From the NCBI RefSeq assembly GCF_011440305.1, contig NZ_JAAOIW010000004.1:558001-622000 (forward strand): a stretch of 64,000 nt of DNA, written 5' to 3'. Shown one piece after another: positions 16,098-25,309 of the stretch. Both the position numbers and the translations under genes were made by a program. The notes under the pieces are model-generated. The model saw only the letters and a program-made list of their open reading frames with translations. It searched no databases and had not been told where the DNA came from. Source of the DNA: Paenibacillus agricola (lineage in GTDB: Bacteria > Bacillota > Bacilli > Paenibacillales > NBRC-103111). Within the stretch, counting starts at the first letter, position 1. The number at the start of each line of letters is the position of its first letter.

Positions 16098-18920
16098 TCA
16101 TTCCAGCTTTGTGCGGATTCTGATTTGTCCATCCCGGACAATCATTTGTACCTCGCCCATTTGGTCCGTCCGTAGAATCTGGGCACCATGCTGCTGCAGC
16201 CTCTCCACCACCAACGGATGTGGATGCCCATACGTATTGTTCGCTCCTGCTGAGATCACCGCTAGCTTCGGCTGATAGGCTTGCAGCCATGTGTTCGATG
16301 TGGAAGTTTTACTGCCGTGGTGGGCCACTTTTAGAACATCGACCGATCCCTGCTGCATGGGGAGCAAATTGGCAAGGGGGACTGGGGGGGCGGCACCATC
16401 GGTCGGAAAGCTGGCCAGCCCAGCTGCCATCTGTGCCACAGCAGTTTCGGAGGTCTGGTCCATATCTCCGGTAAAAAGCCATTTGGTGCCAGCCATATCC
16501 ATCATCAGCACAACCGATTGTCCATTTTGCTCCTTTTCGATTCTAATTGCGTTTTCGAGCATAATTTCGTTCTCGCTATCCATTTTATTCTCAAGCCTCT
16601 GCTCCACGTCGTCTACGTCGGCAAATGGTTCAGCAATAGGATGCAGCACCATGAGCTTGGTAAGCGGATCCACCTGCAAGCTATTGCCTGCCGTTACCTT
16701 CACAAGCTCCACCTGCTTGTCCAAGGCCGTTTGAAACAATTTTTCTACCGCTATTCCCGGCTTGAATGTACCGTTAAAAATAAGCTGCTTCACCGGAATT
16801 TGCTCAAGCACTGCCTGGAGGCCGCCAATATGGTCCGCATCCTGATGAGAAATGACCAAATAATCGATGCGCTGAACGCCGCGTTTTTTTAACAAAGGCA
16901 CTAGTAGCTTTTTTCCTACCTCGAAAGGGTCCTTGCGGAGCTTCCACTCCTCACCGGGTTTTGTGAAAGTTAAGGTGCCTCCCCCATCAATCAGTATGAT
17001 TTGGCGGCTTATTGGGGAGCGAATCATTATACTGTCGCCTTGGCCAACATCGATAAAATCGACATACCCTTCCCCGTTCTCTTTCCAGCGATCAGGATTG
17101 TACGCATAAAGGAATAGGGCAAGCAAGCTTACGCACGCCAAAGGTAATGGCAATGAACGGGCCTTCCAATTTCCGATCCAGCTCCTACTCCAGTTCAATA
17201 TCCAATTCCAGCTCACAGCTCCATTAACATTTCCTTTTGAAGGCGTGTTACTATGTTTACTCCTCGCTCCATTTGGCTTGACTGCATGCAGCATAGGACC
17301 TTCCACTGCCGTATGCTCCTGTTGGATACGCAGCAGCCCCCAAACCATACTCGCTAAAGCTAAGTAGTAACCAGCCATCCAGGTAATCGTCGGGCTCGCC
17401 CAAATTGTTTGGAAGGCGTCCCAGCGGCTGGATAAGTCAACTATTACAAAAACCCAGTCATTCACTTGTGCAACCACCCAAGCAATGGCTTGTCCAGCCG
17501 GCCTATAAATAAAACTCACAACTAACGCAGCCGTACCTGCCGGCATCGTAACCATACTGAATACAGGAACCAAGCATAAATTTGCTGCCAAGGACAGCAA
17601 GGATAGCTGGTTAAAGTAATAAATCGATACCGGAAAAGAAATACATTGGGCAACCAAGGAAATGGAAAATGCACCTTTGAGCATGGGCGATTGGATAGGC
17701 AGCAGCTTATTCACTGGCGGCACCCCAATAATTAAGCCAATCGTTACCAGAAAAGATAGCTGGAAGCTAACATCCATTAAATAATAAGGCTCCCATAGCA
17801 GCATGAGGAAGCCAACTAGCAGTACGGTATGCAGCCCGTCCTTTAAGGTGTGGCGGTAAGCGGTGTATAAGGCAATCATCGCCATTAAGCCCGCACGGAC
17901 GATTGATGGCGAGCCGCCAGTTAGCGCAATATAAAGCGGCATTAGCGCAATGGCCGTTAGTAGGCATGTCTCTCTGGTACAACGAAATTTGCGCAGTACC
18001 CATAATAAGCAGGCAAGAAATACCGCAACGTTTAATCCAGATACCGCGAGGATATGTGTCAAGCCCAGTTGGGAAAATTGTTGAAATTGCAGCGGATCCA
18101 TATCATCGGTTAGCCCAATCAGCATGCTTTTCATAAAGCCGCCCTGCTGGGCAGGAAAAATGTCCGCAATTCTCTGACCAAGCAGCAAGCGAAACTCATC
18201 ATTCCAACGCAAAGCAGATTGCCAGGTCCACTGCTCCGGCGCAGATGCTTGAATCGCTGCTAGTCCTTTAACAGCAACAATCCAATGGATATGCTGGAGC
18301 CGCAAATAAGCACGATAATCGAAGCCTTCGTAATTACGCGCTATCTGTGGAGCTTTGGCTGTGCCGTTTAGTACGACCCTATCCGCCCGTTGCCACCCAT
18401 ACACCGTTTGCTGCTCCTCACGTGTCAATAGCTTTACTGTGACGGCGACGGGCTCGTTAATGGACGGGCTCGGGGCAGCCTCCTTTATAGCAACCGTGTC
18501 ACCTTCTGCACTTCCTGTTTCTATTGCGTTACTTGTGTTCCCCGCTTCTCCTGCAACTGCTTGCTCCACCAAACGTTCAACCGTCAAAGTAAAGGAGGCT
18601 TTATCCCCATCAACCTCAACCCTTGAAGTAATAATACCTTCAAGTTTAACAGCTGCTTCATCTGCACCTTTTGCAATGCTTGGAAGCAGCAGCTTGCTCG
18701 TATTGCCTCTATCATAGCTTTCATAATAACCCGCTGAAATTCCCACCAATAACAAGGCGCATACTCCAATTCGCCAAGGGGCTCGTGCACTCCACCAAAT
18801 GATTGCGGTTATCCCCAAACCTACACTCACATAAAGAGACAACCAGTTTAACTCCAATACATGTGCTGCTGCATATCCACATAACCATAGCCATATACAA
18901 CTCACAAGAGGTCGATTCAC
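16098..18920 (-). CDS. comEC: competence DNA channel protein ComEC/Rec2
   Basis: Membrane channel that carries single-stranded transforming DNA into the cytoplasm. About 940 aa. N-terminal membrane helices and soluble DUF4131-like domain (to about residue 220), the multi-helix competence domain with ILAVSGLNVAVF near 290, and from about 620 a metallo-beta-lactamase domain (FIDVGQGDS, SHQDADHIGG, HHGSKTS, YGHPHP) with metal ligands intact. Longer than the Bacillus protein because of two low-complexity inserts, near 110-160 and 560-610. GTG at 18920 has AGGAGG seven bases upstream. Downstream of comEB but after a hairpin that looks like a terminator. Confidence 0.95.
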   Translation of the reverse strand: MNRPLVSCIWLWLCGYAAAHVLELNWLSLYVSVGLGITAIIWWSARAPWRIGVCALLLVGISAGYYESYDRGNTSKLLLPSIAKGADEAAVKLEGIITSRVEVDGDKASFTLTVERLVEQAVAGEAGNTSNAIETGSAEGDTVAIKEAAPSPSINEPVAVTVKLLTREEQQTVYGWQRADRVVLNGTAKAPQIARNYEGFDYRAYLRLQHIHWIVAVKGLAAIQASAPEQWTWQSALRWNDEFRLLLGQRIADIFPAQQGGFMKSMLIGLTDDMDPLQFQQFSQLGLTHILAVSGLNVAVFLACLLWVLRKFRCTRETCLLTAIALMPLYIALTGGSPSIVRAGLMAMIALYTAYRHTLKDGLHTVLLVGFLMLLWEPYYLMDVSFQLSFLVTIGLIIGVPPVNKLLPIQSPMLKGAFSISLVAQCISFPVSIYYFNQLSLLSLAANLCLVPVFSMVTMPAGTAALVVSFIYRPAGQAIAWVVAQVNDWVFVIVDLSSRWDAFQTIWASPTITWMAGYYLALASMVWGLLRIQQEHTAVEGPMLHAVKPNGARSKHSNTPSKGNVNGAVSWNWILNWSRSWIGNWKARSLPLPLACVSLLALFLYAYNPDRWKENGEGYVDFIDVGQGDSIMIRSPISRQIILIDGGGTLTFTKPGEEWKLRKDPFEVGKKLLVPLLKKRGVQRIDYLVISHQDADHIGGLQAVLEQIPVKQLIFNGTFKPGIAVEKLFQTALDKQVELVKVTAGNSLQVDPLTKLMVLHPIAEPFADVDDVEQRLENKMDSENEIMLENAIRIEKEQNGQSVVLMMDMAGTKWLFTGDMDQTSETAVAQMAAGLASFPTDGAAPPVPLANLLPMQQGSVDVLKVAHHGSKTSTSNTWLQAYQPKLAVISAGANNTYGHPHPLVVERLQQHGAQILRTDQMGEVQMIVRDGQIRIRTKLE

Positions 18921-18988
18921 CAAGCAGCCTCCTTTTATTAACTTTTTTAACTTATTTAAAATAAAGAACAACGCAAAAAACGCAAAAA

Positions 18989-19019
18989 AACCTCCTGCGC
19001 CTTACGCGCATAAGAGGTT
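18989..19019 (-). terminator. intrinsic terminator between comEB and comEC
   Basis: On the minus strand AACCTC-TTA-TGCGC-loop-GCGCA-G-GAGGTT followed by TTTTT. It lies between the comEB stop and the comEC start, inside what is usually one operon. Confidence 0.75.
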
Positions 19020-19034
19020 CTTCCTCATAGTCAT

Positions 19035-19556
19035 TTAAACTAACGGATCCTTGATGGGCTCACTCGTTCCTGGAGGTGGTGTGTAAGTCTCAAGCCTGCG
19101 AAAAATAATCCCTTTTTGCTCCATTAGTGCTGTTACCTTAGTACTATCCTTATTATAAGGGCGGTGGTATACGATTTCGGTAACGCCGCTATTCGCCAGC
19201 ATATTGGAGCAAGTCCAGCAGGGCTGGTCTGTTACATAAACAGCAGAATTTTCCCGATCCTTCGGGTCTGTGAACAACAGTAAATTTTGTTCGGCATGAA
19301 TCGTACGGATGCAACGCTGCTTCTTGATAACTTGCTCGGCTCCCTCCAAATTCTGGAGTTCGTATTCCTCAACTAGCATACAGCCTGCTTCCGAACAGTC
19401 GGGAACACCCATCGGCGCTCCGTTATAAGCGGCACCTAGCAGCTTCTTGCCTTGTACCAACACGGCACCTACATGTCTGCGGGTGCAGCGTGAACGAGTT
19501 GAAGCCATATAAGCCATATCCAAAAAATAAGTATCCCAATCTTTGCGGGTTGTCAT
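19035..19556 (-). CDS. comEB: ComE operon protein 2, dCMP deaminase family
   Basis: Zinc-dependent deoxycytidylate deaminase fold, 173 aa. Zinc site visible as HAEQNLLL (H-A-E) and PCWTCSNML (PCxxC); DCSEAGCMLVEE is the extra segment typical of dCMP deaminases. In Bacillus comEB lies in the late competence operon, although it is not required for DNA uptake. GGAGAG is placed eight bases before the ATG. Between comEA and comEC. Confidence 0.95.
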   Translation of the reverse strand: MTTRKDWDTYFLDMAYMASTRSRCTRRHVGAVLVQGKKLLGAAYNGAPMGVPDCSEAGCMLVEEYELQNLEGAEQVIKKQRCIRTIHAEQNLLLFTDPKDRENSAVYVTDQPCWTCSNMLANSGVTEIVYHRPYNKDSTKVTALMEQKGIIFRRLETYTPPPGTSEPIKDPLV

Positions 19557-19599
19557 TGTGTTTGCTCTCCATCAATTAAAAAGAATAGTTGTGTGGCGT

Positions 19600-19632
19600 T
19601 GTTTTGGTTTTGTTTTGGTTTTGTTTTATTTT
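19600..19632. repeat. short GGTTTTGTTTT tandem repeat
   Basis: About three copies of a T/G-rich 11-base unit in the comEA-comEB gap. On the transcribed strand this is an A-rich tract before comEB. Probably slippage; no function can be assigned. Confidence 0.5.
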
Positions 19633-19666
19633 CTCATATTTTGCTGCAAAACAAAAGACCTTCACT

Positions 19667-20350
19667 TTATGGTTCTATTATTAAATAAGGTCTCATTTTT
19701 TCCAGCAGCTTTTCGCCTATTCCTTTTACATCTAAAAGCTGCTCCATATGTTGAAAACTTCCAATTTGCTTGCGATGAGCCAAGATGGCCTTCGCCTTGC
19801 TTTCACCAATTCCGGGTATAGTGACTAGTTGTACTTCGGTAGCTTTATTAAGCGGAATCAGGTTATTCGCCTTTTCGTTACTTGGAGCAATCGGCTGGGC
19901 TGGCTGGGTTGGCTTGGAGGGTGTGGTTGAAGCGCCAGACGTGGCCGGCATTGCCTCTGCCTGTTTGCCGGCACTTGAATGGTCTGCTCCTGCAGCCAGA
20001 ACCTCTGCAGCAGGTTCGTTGCCAATGGCTGGCTCGTCCGTACCTCCCATCACAGTGCCCGCTACCTGGGGCTCATTTTTATCAGCAGCAGGCTTCTTAT
20101 TTACCTCAGCACTCTTCTTAGCCGCCTCGGGGCCCTTTGTATGAACCTCAGCCGAACCTTGCTTCTGCCGCTTCTCCTCAGTCTGCTTTTGCAGCAATTG
20201 CTGCATTTCCTCGTTGGCTGTATACCATCCCGATGCCTCGGGTAGAGCCCGTTCCCAAGCCTTATAACCCACCCAGCCTCCGATAATCGCCAGCGTAACC
20301 CCTACAATAGCCAGCATCCATATTATTCGTTTTCCACCCATGAAGTACAA
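19667..20350 (-). CDS. comEA: competence protein ComEA, DNA receptor
   Basis: Membrane-anchored double-stranded DNA receptor for transformation. 227 aa: an N-terminal membrane anchor near residues 8-28 (IIWMLAIVGVTLAIIGGWVG), a long Lys/Glu/Ala/Pro-rich linker, and a C-terminal pair of helix-hairpin-helix motifs (IPLNKATEVQLVTIPGIGES, then LLDVKGIGEKLLEKMRPYL). The start appears to be TTG at 20350 with GGAGGGAG upstream; an ATG at 20341 is possible. It lacks the obvious SLBB oligomerisation domain before the HhH region, the linker being low complexity instead. First gene of the comE operon, divergent from comER. Confidence 0.93.
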   Translation of the reverse strand: MYFMGGKRIIWMLAIVGVTLAIIGGWVGYKAWERALPEASGWYTANEEMQQLLQKQTEEKRQKQGSAEVHTKGPEAAKKSAEVNKKPAADKNEPQVAGTVMGGTDEPAIGNEPAAEVLAAGADHSSAGKQAEAMPATSGASTTPSKPTQPAQPIAPSNEKANNLIPLNKATEVQLVTIPGIGESKAKAILAHRKQIGSFQHMEQLLDVKGIGEKLLEKMRPYLIIEP

Positions 20351-20504
20351 ACGTAAACTCCCTCCATTCTAAATGGTCTGATTGGCTCGTAATATTTTAT
20401 TGGTTTGTAATAATCCACTCATTCCCTCTAAAAAAGGCTCATATTTCCTAATTATCGCGCATAGGCATTAAAGATAGAGTTCTATGATTCAGGAGGGGAT
20501 GGCT

Positions 20505-21338
20505 ATGAAAGTTGGATTCATTGGTACGGGAAGCATGGGCCGGATCATGATCGAAGCATTTATTCAATCCGGCGCTTTGCATCCGGGGCAAATCACAATT
20601 ACCAACCGTACCATTGCCAAAGCGGAGCAATTAGCAATGATTTATCCGGGCCTTCAACTATCGCATTCCAATGTGGATGTTACTTTACAAAGCGATATTT
20701 TGTTTATATGTGTCAAACCATTGGAATATAAAACAGTGCTGGTCCAGATCAAGGAACACATCAAGCAGCTCCAAATTCTTGTCTCTATTACAAGCCCTGT
20801 GCTGATCCGGCATCTGGAGGAGCTACTCCCTTGTAAAATTGCCAAAGTCATCCCAAGCATTACTAACTATGTGTCCAGTGGTGCTGCGCTTTGTATATAC
20901 AGTGAGCGTATGACAAACGCAGATATTGAGGTTTTGGAACGGCTTCTCTCCCACATCAGCTCACCGATTCGTGTTGCTGAGACGCATACACGTATTTCCT
21001 CTGATTTATCAAGCTGCGGACCGGCCTTCCTATCTTTATTTCTGCAAAAATTTATTGATGCCGCAGTCGAGGAAACTGGCATGTCCAAGGTGGATGCCAC
21101 TCTCCTGGCAAGTGAAATGCTCTTAGGAACGGGTAAGCTGCTAACAACAGGTGGCTTCACTCCCTTAACGCTACAGCAGCAGGTTGCTGTGCCTGGTGGT
21201 ATTACCGCGGAGGGGCTCCGTATAATGGAAAAAGAGCTGCGCGGGATGTTTAACAACCTGATCCGCACAACTCATAATAAATATGATGAAGATGTGGCAA
21301 AGGTGGAAGCAGCGTTTTTCGGCACAAAGGTCGAATAA
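20505..21338 (+). CDS. comER: late competence protein ComER
   Basis: Pyrroline-5-carboxylate-reductase-like protein of 277 aa with an N-terminal NAD(P)-binding Rossmann motif (VGFIGTGSMG) and the C-terminal ProC dimerisation domain (SCGPAFLSLFLQKFIDAAVE, VAVPGGITAEGL). It is transcribed divergently from comEA in Bacillus, as here. Its real substrate is uncertain; in Bacillus it has been connected with competence and Spo0A-dependent development rather than proline synthesis. ATG at 20505 is set by AGGAGGGG six bases upstream. Confidence 0.93.
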   Translation: MKVGFIGTGSMGRIMIEAFIQSGALHPGQITITNRTIAKAEQLAMIYPGLQLSHSNVDVTLQSDILFICVKPLEYKTVLVQIKEHIKQLQILVSITSPVLIRHLEELLPCKIAKVIPSITNYVSSGAALCIYSERMTNADIEVLERLLSHISSPIRVAETHTRISSDLSSCGPAFLSLFLQKFIDAAVEETGMSKVDATLLASEMLLGTGKLLTTGGFTPLTLQQQVAVPGGITAEGLRIMEKELRGMFNNLIRTTHNKYDEDVAKVEAAFFGTKVE

Positions 21339-21366
21339 CGTGATGCTTTCACGCTTTACCGATATG

Positions 21367-21390
21367 AACCGCTTTGTTTTACGAGCGGTT
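21367..21390. terminator. hairpin between comER and leuS
   Basis: AACCGCT / AGCGGTT, seven base pairs with a ten-base loop, between convergent comER and leuS. The T-run is weak on both sides. Confidence 0.5.
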
Positions 21391-21415
21391 ATTTGGTTTG
21401 GTTTGGATGGGTTCC

Positions 21416-23866
21416 TTAACCCACGACAATATTAACTAATTTCCCTTTAACCGCGATCACTTTGCGCACAGTTTTACCTGCCATTGCCTCTTGTACCTTC
21501 TCTGAAGCCATAGCCAGCTCCTGTAGGGCGGCTTCATCGGCATCCTTGGATACAAGGGCACGCTCAATGATTTTCCCATTGACCTGCACAACGATTTCAA
21601 TCTCGTTGTCCACTGTCCATGCATCGTCATACTCCGGCCATTCGGAATAGGTAACCGATTCGGTATGCCCCAGCTTCTCCCACAGCTCCTCAGCAATATG
21701 AGGAGCAATCGGAGACAACATTTGCACGAAATGCTCCATCGCCGCTTTAGGCAAACGATCGGTCTTGTAAGCCTCATTCGTAAAAATCATCAATTGGCTA
21801 ATCGCTGTGTTGAAACGCAACGCTTCATAATCCTCTGTGATTTTCTTAACCGAACGGTGCCAGGTACGCTTAAATGCCTCGCTGCCTGAAGCTTCATCCG
21901 TCGAAATTTTGGCATGAAGCTGGCCATTTTCCCCTACAAACATCCGCCAGATCCGATTTAGGAATCTGTAGTTGCCCTCCACACCATTAATATTCCAAGG
22001 CTTCGTGGCTTCGAGAGGTCCCATAAACATTTCATACATGCGCAAGGTATCAGCACCAAACTCACCTACGATTTCATCCGGGTTAATGACGTTACCGCGC
22101 GATTTGCTCATTTTCTCATTATTCTCCCCAAGAATCATCCCTTGGTTGACCAGCTTATGGAAAGGTTCCTTCGTAGCAACGATGCCTAGATCATAAAGCA
22201 CCTTATGCCAAAAACGCGCATACAACAGGTGAAGCACAGCATGCTCAGCTCCGCCAATATAAAGATCGACAGGCAGCCACTTCTTCTGTAGCTCTGGCGA
22301 GCAAAGCTCCTTGTCATTCTTAGGATCAATAAAACGCAAGTAATACCAGCAGCTACCTGCCCATTGCGGCATGGTGTTCGTCTCACGGCGTGCTTTCATC
22401 CCTGTTTCTGGGTCTGTGGTTTCCACCCATTCAGTAACAACAGCCAGCGGAGATTCTCCAGTGCCAGAAGGTGCAATCTGCTCGATATCCGGCAGCAGCA
22501 ACGGCAAATCGGCGATAGGAACGGTTTTCATCGTACCATCTTCCAAATGGATAATTGGAATAGGCTCTCCCCAGTAACGTTGGCGGCTAAACAGCCAATC
22601 CCGTAGCCGATAGGTGATTTTGCCATGTCCTTTGCCACTCGCTTCCAGCCATTCAATCATCGCAGCGATTGCCGCTACATTCGTCATTCCATCCAGCAGC
22701 TCGGAGTTTACATGGACTCCGTCTCCCGAGTAAGCTTCTTTGGTAATATCTCCGCCTGATATCACCTCTACAATTGGCAGATCAAATTGCTTGGCGAATT
22801 CCCAGTCACGTTGGTCATGCCCCGGCACAGCCATAATCGCACCTGTTCCATAACCGGCAAGCACATAGTCGGAAATCCAGATTGGTACCTTCGCACCATT
22901 AACCGGATTGATGGCATAAGAGCCTGTGAACACGCCGGATTTATCCTTGGCCAGATCGGTACGCTCAAGATCGCTTTTATGGGAGGCTTTTTCTTGATAT
23001 GCACTAATAGCAGCGGATTGCTCAGCCGTTGTAATACTTTTCACTAGGTCATGCTCAGGAGCCATTACACAATAGGTCGCACCAAACAGCGTGTCGGGAC
23101 GAGTAGTGAACACCTTCAAGCCTTCCCCTTCATGCCCTTCAATCGCAAATACAACCTCGGCGCCCTTCGATTTGCCAATCCAGTTGCGCTGCATATCCTT
23201 GATCGACTCCGACCAATCCAGTTCCTCCAGATCATCCAGCAGACGTTCGGCATATTGGGTAATCCGCAGCACCCATTGGCGCATAGGCTTACGGACAACC
23301 GGATGGTTGCCACGCTCGCTGAGTCCGTTAATAACCTCTTCATTGGCAAGCACGGTACCTAAAGCCGGGCACCAGTTCACAGCGACCTCATCGACATAAG
23401 CAAGCCCTTTATTGTACAGCTGGATAAAAATCCACTGCGTCCATTTGTAATAATCCGGATCGGTCGTACTGATTTCGCGATCCCAATCGTAAGAAAAGCC
23501 CAGCGACTTGATCTGGCGGCGGAAATTGTTAATATTCGTGATCGTAATATCACGGGGATGCTGGCCGGTGTCCAAGGCATGCTGCTCAGCGGGAAGCCCA
23601 AAAGCATCCCAGCCCATCGGATGCAGCACATCATAGCCACGCATTCTTTTGTATCTCGAAACAATATCTGTCGCTGTGTAGCCCTCAGGATGCCCTACGT
23701 GAAGTCCGGCACCGGACGGATAAGGAAACATATCCAATGCATAAAACTTCGGCTTGCTATCATCATTCAGCACTTTAAACGATTTGTTGTGTTCCCAATA
23801 CGCCTGCCATTTCGGCTCGACGACCAGCGGGTTATAGCCCAGCTGCTCTTTAACTTCCTCTGTCAT
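21416..23866 (-). CDS. leuS: leucyl-tRNA synthetase
   Basis: Class I aminoacyl-tRNA synthetase charging tRNA-Leu. 816 aa, full length. Seen: the HIGH-type motif in [15 protein letters not shown] near residue 48, the editing (CP1) domain with [12 protein letters not shown] and [16 protein letters not shown], the KMSKS motif ([16 protein letters not shown]), and the anticodon-binding and C-terminal domains. Expression is controlled by the T-box leader just upstream, which carries a leucine specifier codon. Confidence 0.98.
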   Translation of the reverse strand: MTEEVKEQLGYNPLVVEPKWQAYWEHNKSFKVLNDDSKPKFYALDMFPYPSGAGLHVGHPEGYTATDIVSRYKRMRGYDVLHPMGWDAFGLPAEQHALDTGQHPRDITITNINNFRRQIKSLGFSYDWDREISTTDPDYYKWTQWIFIQLYNKGLAYVDEVAVNWCPALGTVLANEEVINGLSERGNHPVVRKPMRQWVLRITQYAERLLDDLEELDWSESIKDMQRNWIGKSKGAEVVFAIEGHEGEGLKVFTTRPDTLFGATYCVMAPEHDLVKSITTAEQSAAISAYQEKASHKSDLERTDLAKDKSGVFTGSYAINPVNGAKVPIWISDYVLAGYGTGAIMAVPGHDQRDWEFAKQFDLPIVEVISGGDITKEAYSGDGVHVNSELLDGMTNVAAIAAMIEWLEASGKGHGKITYRLRDWLFSRQRYWGEPIPIIHLEDGTMKTVPIADLPLLLPDIEQIAPSGTGESPLAVVTEWVETTDPETGMKARRETNTMPQWAGSCWYYLRFIDPKNDKELCSPELQKKWLPVDLYIGGAEHAVLHLLYARFWHKVLYDLGIVATKEPFHKLVNQGMILGENNEKMSKSRGNVINPDEIVGEFGADTLRMYEMFMGPLEATKPWNINGVEGNYRFLNRIWRMFVGENGQLHAKISTDEASGSEAFKRTWHRSVKKITEDYEALRFNTAISQLMIFTNEAYKTDRLPKAAMEHFVQMLSPIAPHIAEELWEKLGHTESVTYSEWPEYDDAWTVDNEIEIVVQVNGKIIERALVSKDADEAALQELAMASEKVQEAMAGKTVRKVIAVKGKLVNIVVG

Positions 23867-23894
23867 TCAGGTTTGCCTCCTTCATTTTGTCCAA

Positions 23895-24200
23895 ACAAAA
23901 AAGCCCTTCATCGCTAGCGCAACGGCTAGGGACGAGAGCATGCTTCCCGTGGTACCACCCTAGTTAACAGCAGGCATGCTTTGCCCGTGTTCACTCTTCC
24001 CCTTAACGCGGGGGGTATCGATCCGGTTAGACTTGTTGGAGTCACTACGCAGCATCAAGCCCACGTTTGATCCCTCAAGCATTCACCATCTGGCTCCAAG
24101 ACGAGTTCACTAACCTCCATTACCAGCTCTCACCCTAATACTGGCTCTCTGCAAATGGATACCTAGCTACTACTTCCTATCACAGCCGTTTATGCATATA
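23895..24200 (-). promoter_or_regulatory. T-box leader of leuS (leucine specifier CUC)
   Basis: Transcript leader of about 300 bases that senses uncharged tRNA-Leu. The conserved T-box sequence AGGGTGGTACCACGGG is at 23946-23961 (minus strand). The preceding Stem I region contains GTGAACTCG, with CTC at 24103-24105 as a plausible leucine specifier. A competing terminator hairpin with CCCTAGC...GCTAG and AAGGGC followed by TTTTTT lies at about 23897-23932, just before leuS. When uncharged tRNA pairs with both sites the antiterminator forms and leuS is read. Confidence 0.93.
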
Positions 24201-24205
24201 AGGCG

Positions 24206-24235
24206 ATTATATGTAAAATACGGTAACCGTGTCAA
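24206..24235 (-). promoter_or_regulatory. sigma-A promoter of leuS
   Basis: Consensus TTGACA and TATAAT hexamers with an 18-base spacer, directly upstream of the T-box leader. Confidence 0.85.
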
Positions 24236-24260
24236 GTCGGGTTCACTTTTACATCCTAAT

Positions 24261-24953
24261 TTAGAAGTAGAACCATTTGATCAAGGCTAACAGCATTAAA
24301 TGAGCCGGATAAAACGACAGCCACAGCCACCGCGGCATCGAGAACTTAACCAGGTTCACTTTGGAGCCCCAAACGAGCCAGAAGCTTGAAAGCATGCTGA
24401 TATATTGATAGATAACGCCGCCCGTCCAGTAGTAGTAAAGGTTTAGGAAAAAATGCAAAATTAAAGCTAGAGCTGAAGACGTATATCTGTAAATAATGAT
24501 CAGCATTAATGCATACGTTCCATAATCCGTGGGAATAGCTTCGAATAACAAAAAGGCAGCCGTCGCAATTACGATTTGCACAATAATGATTTTAACACGA
24601 TCCATGGCCAGCAAGGTTAAAATACATATAAAAAATGTGCCGATAACATTAAGCTGTGCATAATCAAAAGCCCAGTAATAAGGAGCTTGTGAGATGAGAG
24701 CCAGCAGCCCTAAGCGAAAAAAATATTTCGGCATGTTTCGTGTATAGAGATAACCCTGCACGATCCCAAACGCATAAAGCGGAAAGGACAACCGTCCAAT
24801 TAAGCGCAATTCAATAATATCCGGGTACAAAGCCGCTCCGATATGATCAATAAGCATCGTGAGCATTGCAACAATTTGCAGTAGCTCTCGTTGCATCCCA
24901 AGTGGGTTTGATTTGGCGGCAGTTGGCTGCACAATGCCCTCTTCATTGCCCAT
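24261..24953 (-). CDS. TraX family membrane protein
   Basis: Polytopic membrane protein of 230 aa with about seven hydrophobic segments. The conserved TraX blocks are visible: TMLIDHIGAALYP near residue 37, LRLIGRLSFPLYAFGIVQGY, and LALISQAPYY. TraX of F plasmid acetylates pilin; chromosomal homologues are common in Firmicutes and probably acylate other surface molecules, but the substrate is unknown. AGAAGG precedes the ATG. It is a single gene between the leuS T-box and the yqeM end, with no conjugation genes nearby. Confidence 0.88.
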   Translation of the reverse strand: MGNEEGIVQPTAAKSNPLGMQRELLQIVAMLTMLIDHIGAALYPDIIELRLIGRLSFPLYAFGIVQGYLYTRNMPKYFFRLGLLALISQAPYYWAFDYAQLNVIGTFFICILTLLAMDRVKIIIVQIVIATAAFLLFEAIPTDYGTYALMLIIIYRYTSSALALILHFFLNLYYYWTGGVIYQYISMLSSFWLVWGSKVNLVKFSMPRWLWLSFYPAHLMLLALIKWFYF

Positions 24954-25064
24954 GCATTAACCTTCTTTCTTTATAGAATCCGAATCCTTTTCTATAATAA
25001 CATGCAGAGACTCTTAACGCACATGCACCTCTACCTCACTTCGGTCACGACAAGCAGCATAAAA

Positions 25065-25109
25065 AAACGCTGAGTAAGGCGCCAGTGTTGGAAGCCTTTC
25101 TCAGCGTTT
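25065..25109 (-). terminator. terminator of the yqeG-yqeM operon
   Basis: On the minus strand AACGCTGAG...GGC-loop-GCC...CTCAGCGTT followed by seven T. The outer stem is nine base pairs or longer. It lies about 200 bases after yqeM, beyond the small plus-strand ORF. Confidence 0.85.
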
Positions 25110-25150
25110 GGTGATTATAGACCGACATCTTGGGAAATGCTAGTAGCCAA

Positions 25151-25173
25151 GGCTGCCATGTTTAGGCTGCCAT
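25151..25173 (+). repeat. direct repeat GGCTGCCAT, 14-base period
   Basis: Two identical GGCTGCCAT copies (25151-25159 and 25165-25173) upstream of the 29-codon ORF. One face-to-face repeat of this spacing could be an activator or repressor site, but nothing else supports that. Confidence 0.35.
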
Positions 25174-25208
25174 CCTGCTTCCATCATCGTTATGCTGAGG
25201 TGATCCCT

Positions 25209-25298
25209 ATGTCTGGTATCTTGAATGGTATCCTATTATCTCTGCCCTTGTGGGGCATTTTGTTATGCTTTTGGAGATTGCTTATGAAGCTCTTGTAG
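25209..25298 (+). CDS. candidate 29-aa hydrophobic peptide
   Basis: Short reading frame MSGILNGILLSLPLWGILLC... ending KLL, almost entirely hydrophobic with two basic residues near the end, so one membrane helix with a short tail. It is preceded by GAGGTGATCC, an unusually long match to the 16S anti-Shine-Dalgarno end, three bases from the ATG when measured from its last base and about seven from the GAGGTG core. It lies in a 356-base gap, convergent with yqeM and divergent from the TraX gene. Size and composition recall small membrane regulators or type I toxins, but I recognise no family. Confidence 0.5.
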   Translation: MSGILNGILLSLPLWGILLCFWRLLMKLL

Positions 25299-25309
25299 AA
25301 CCAACAACG

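Noticed and set aside
24261-24953. TraX gene as a sign of a conjugative element
   Set aside because: No relaxase, type IV secretion, integrase or attachment repeats nearby; chromosomal TraX-like genes are common.
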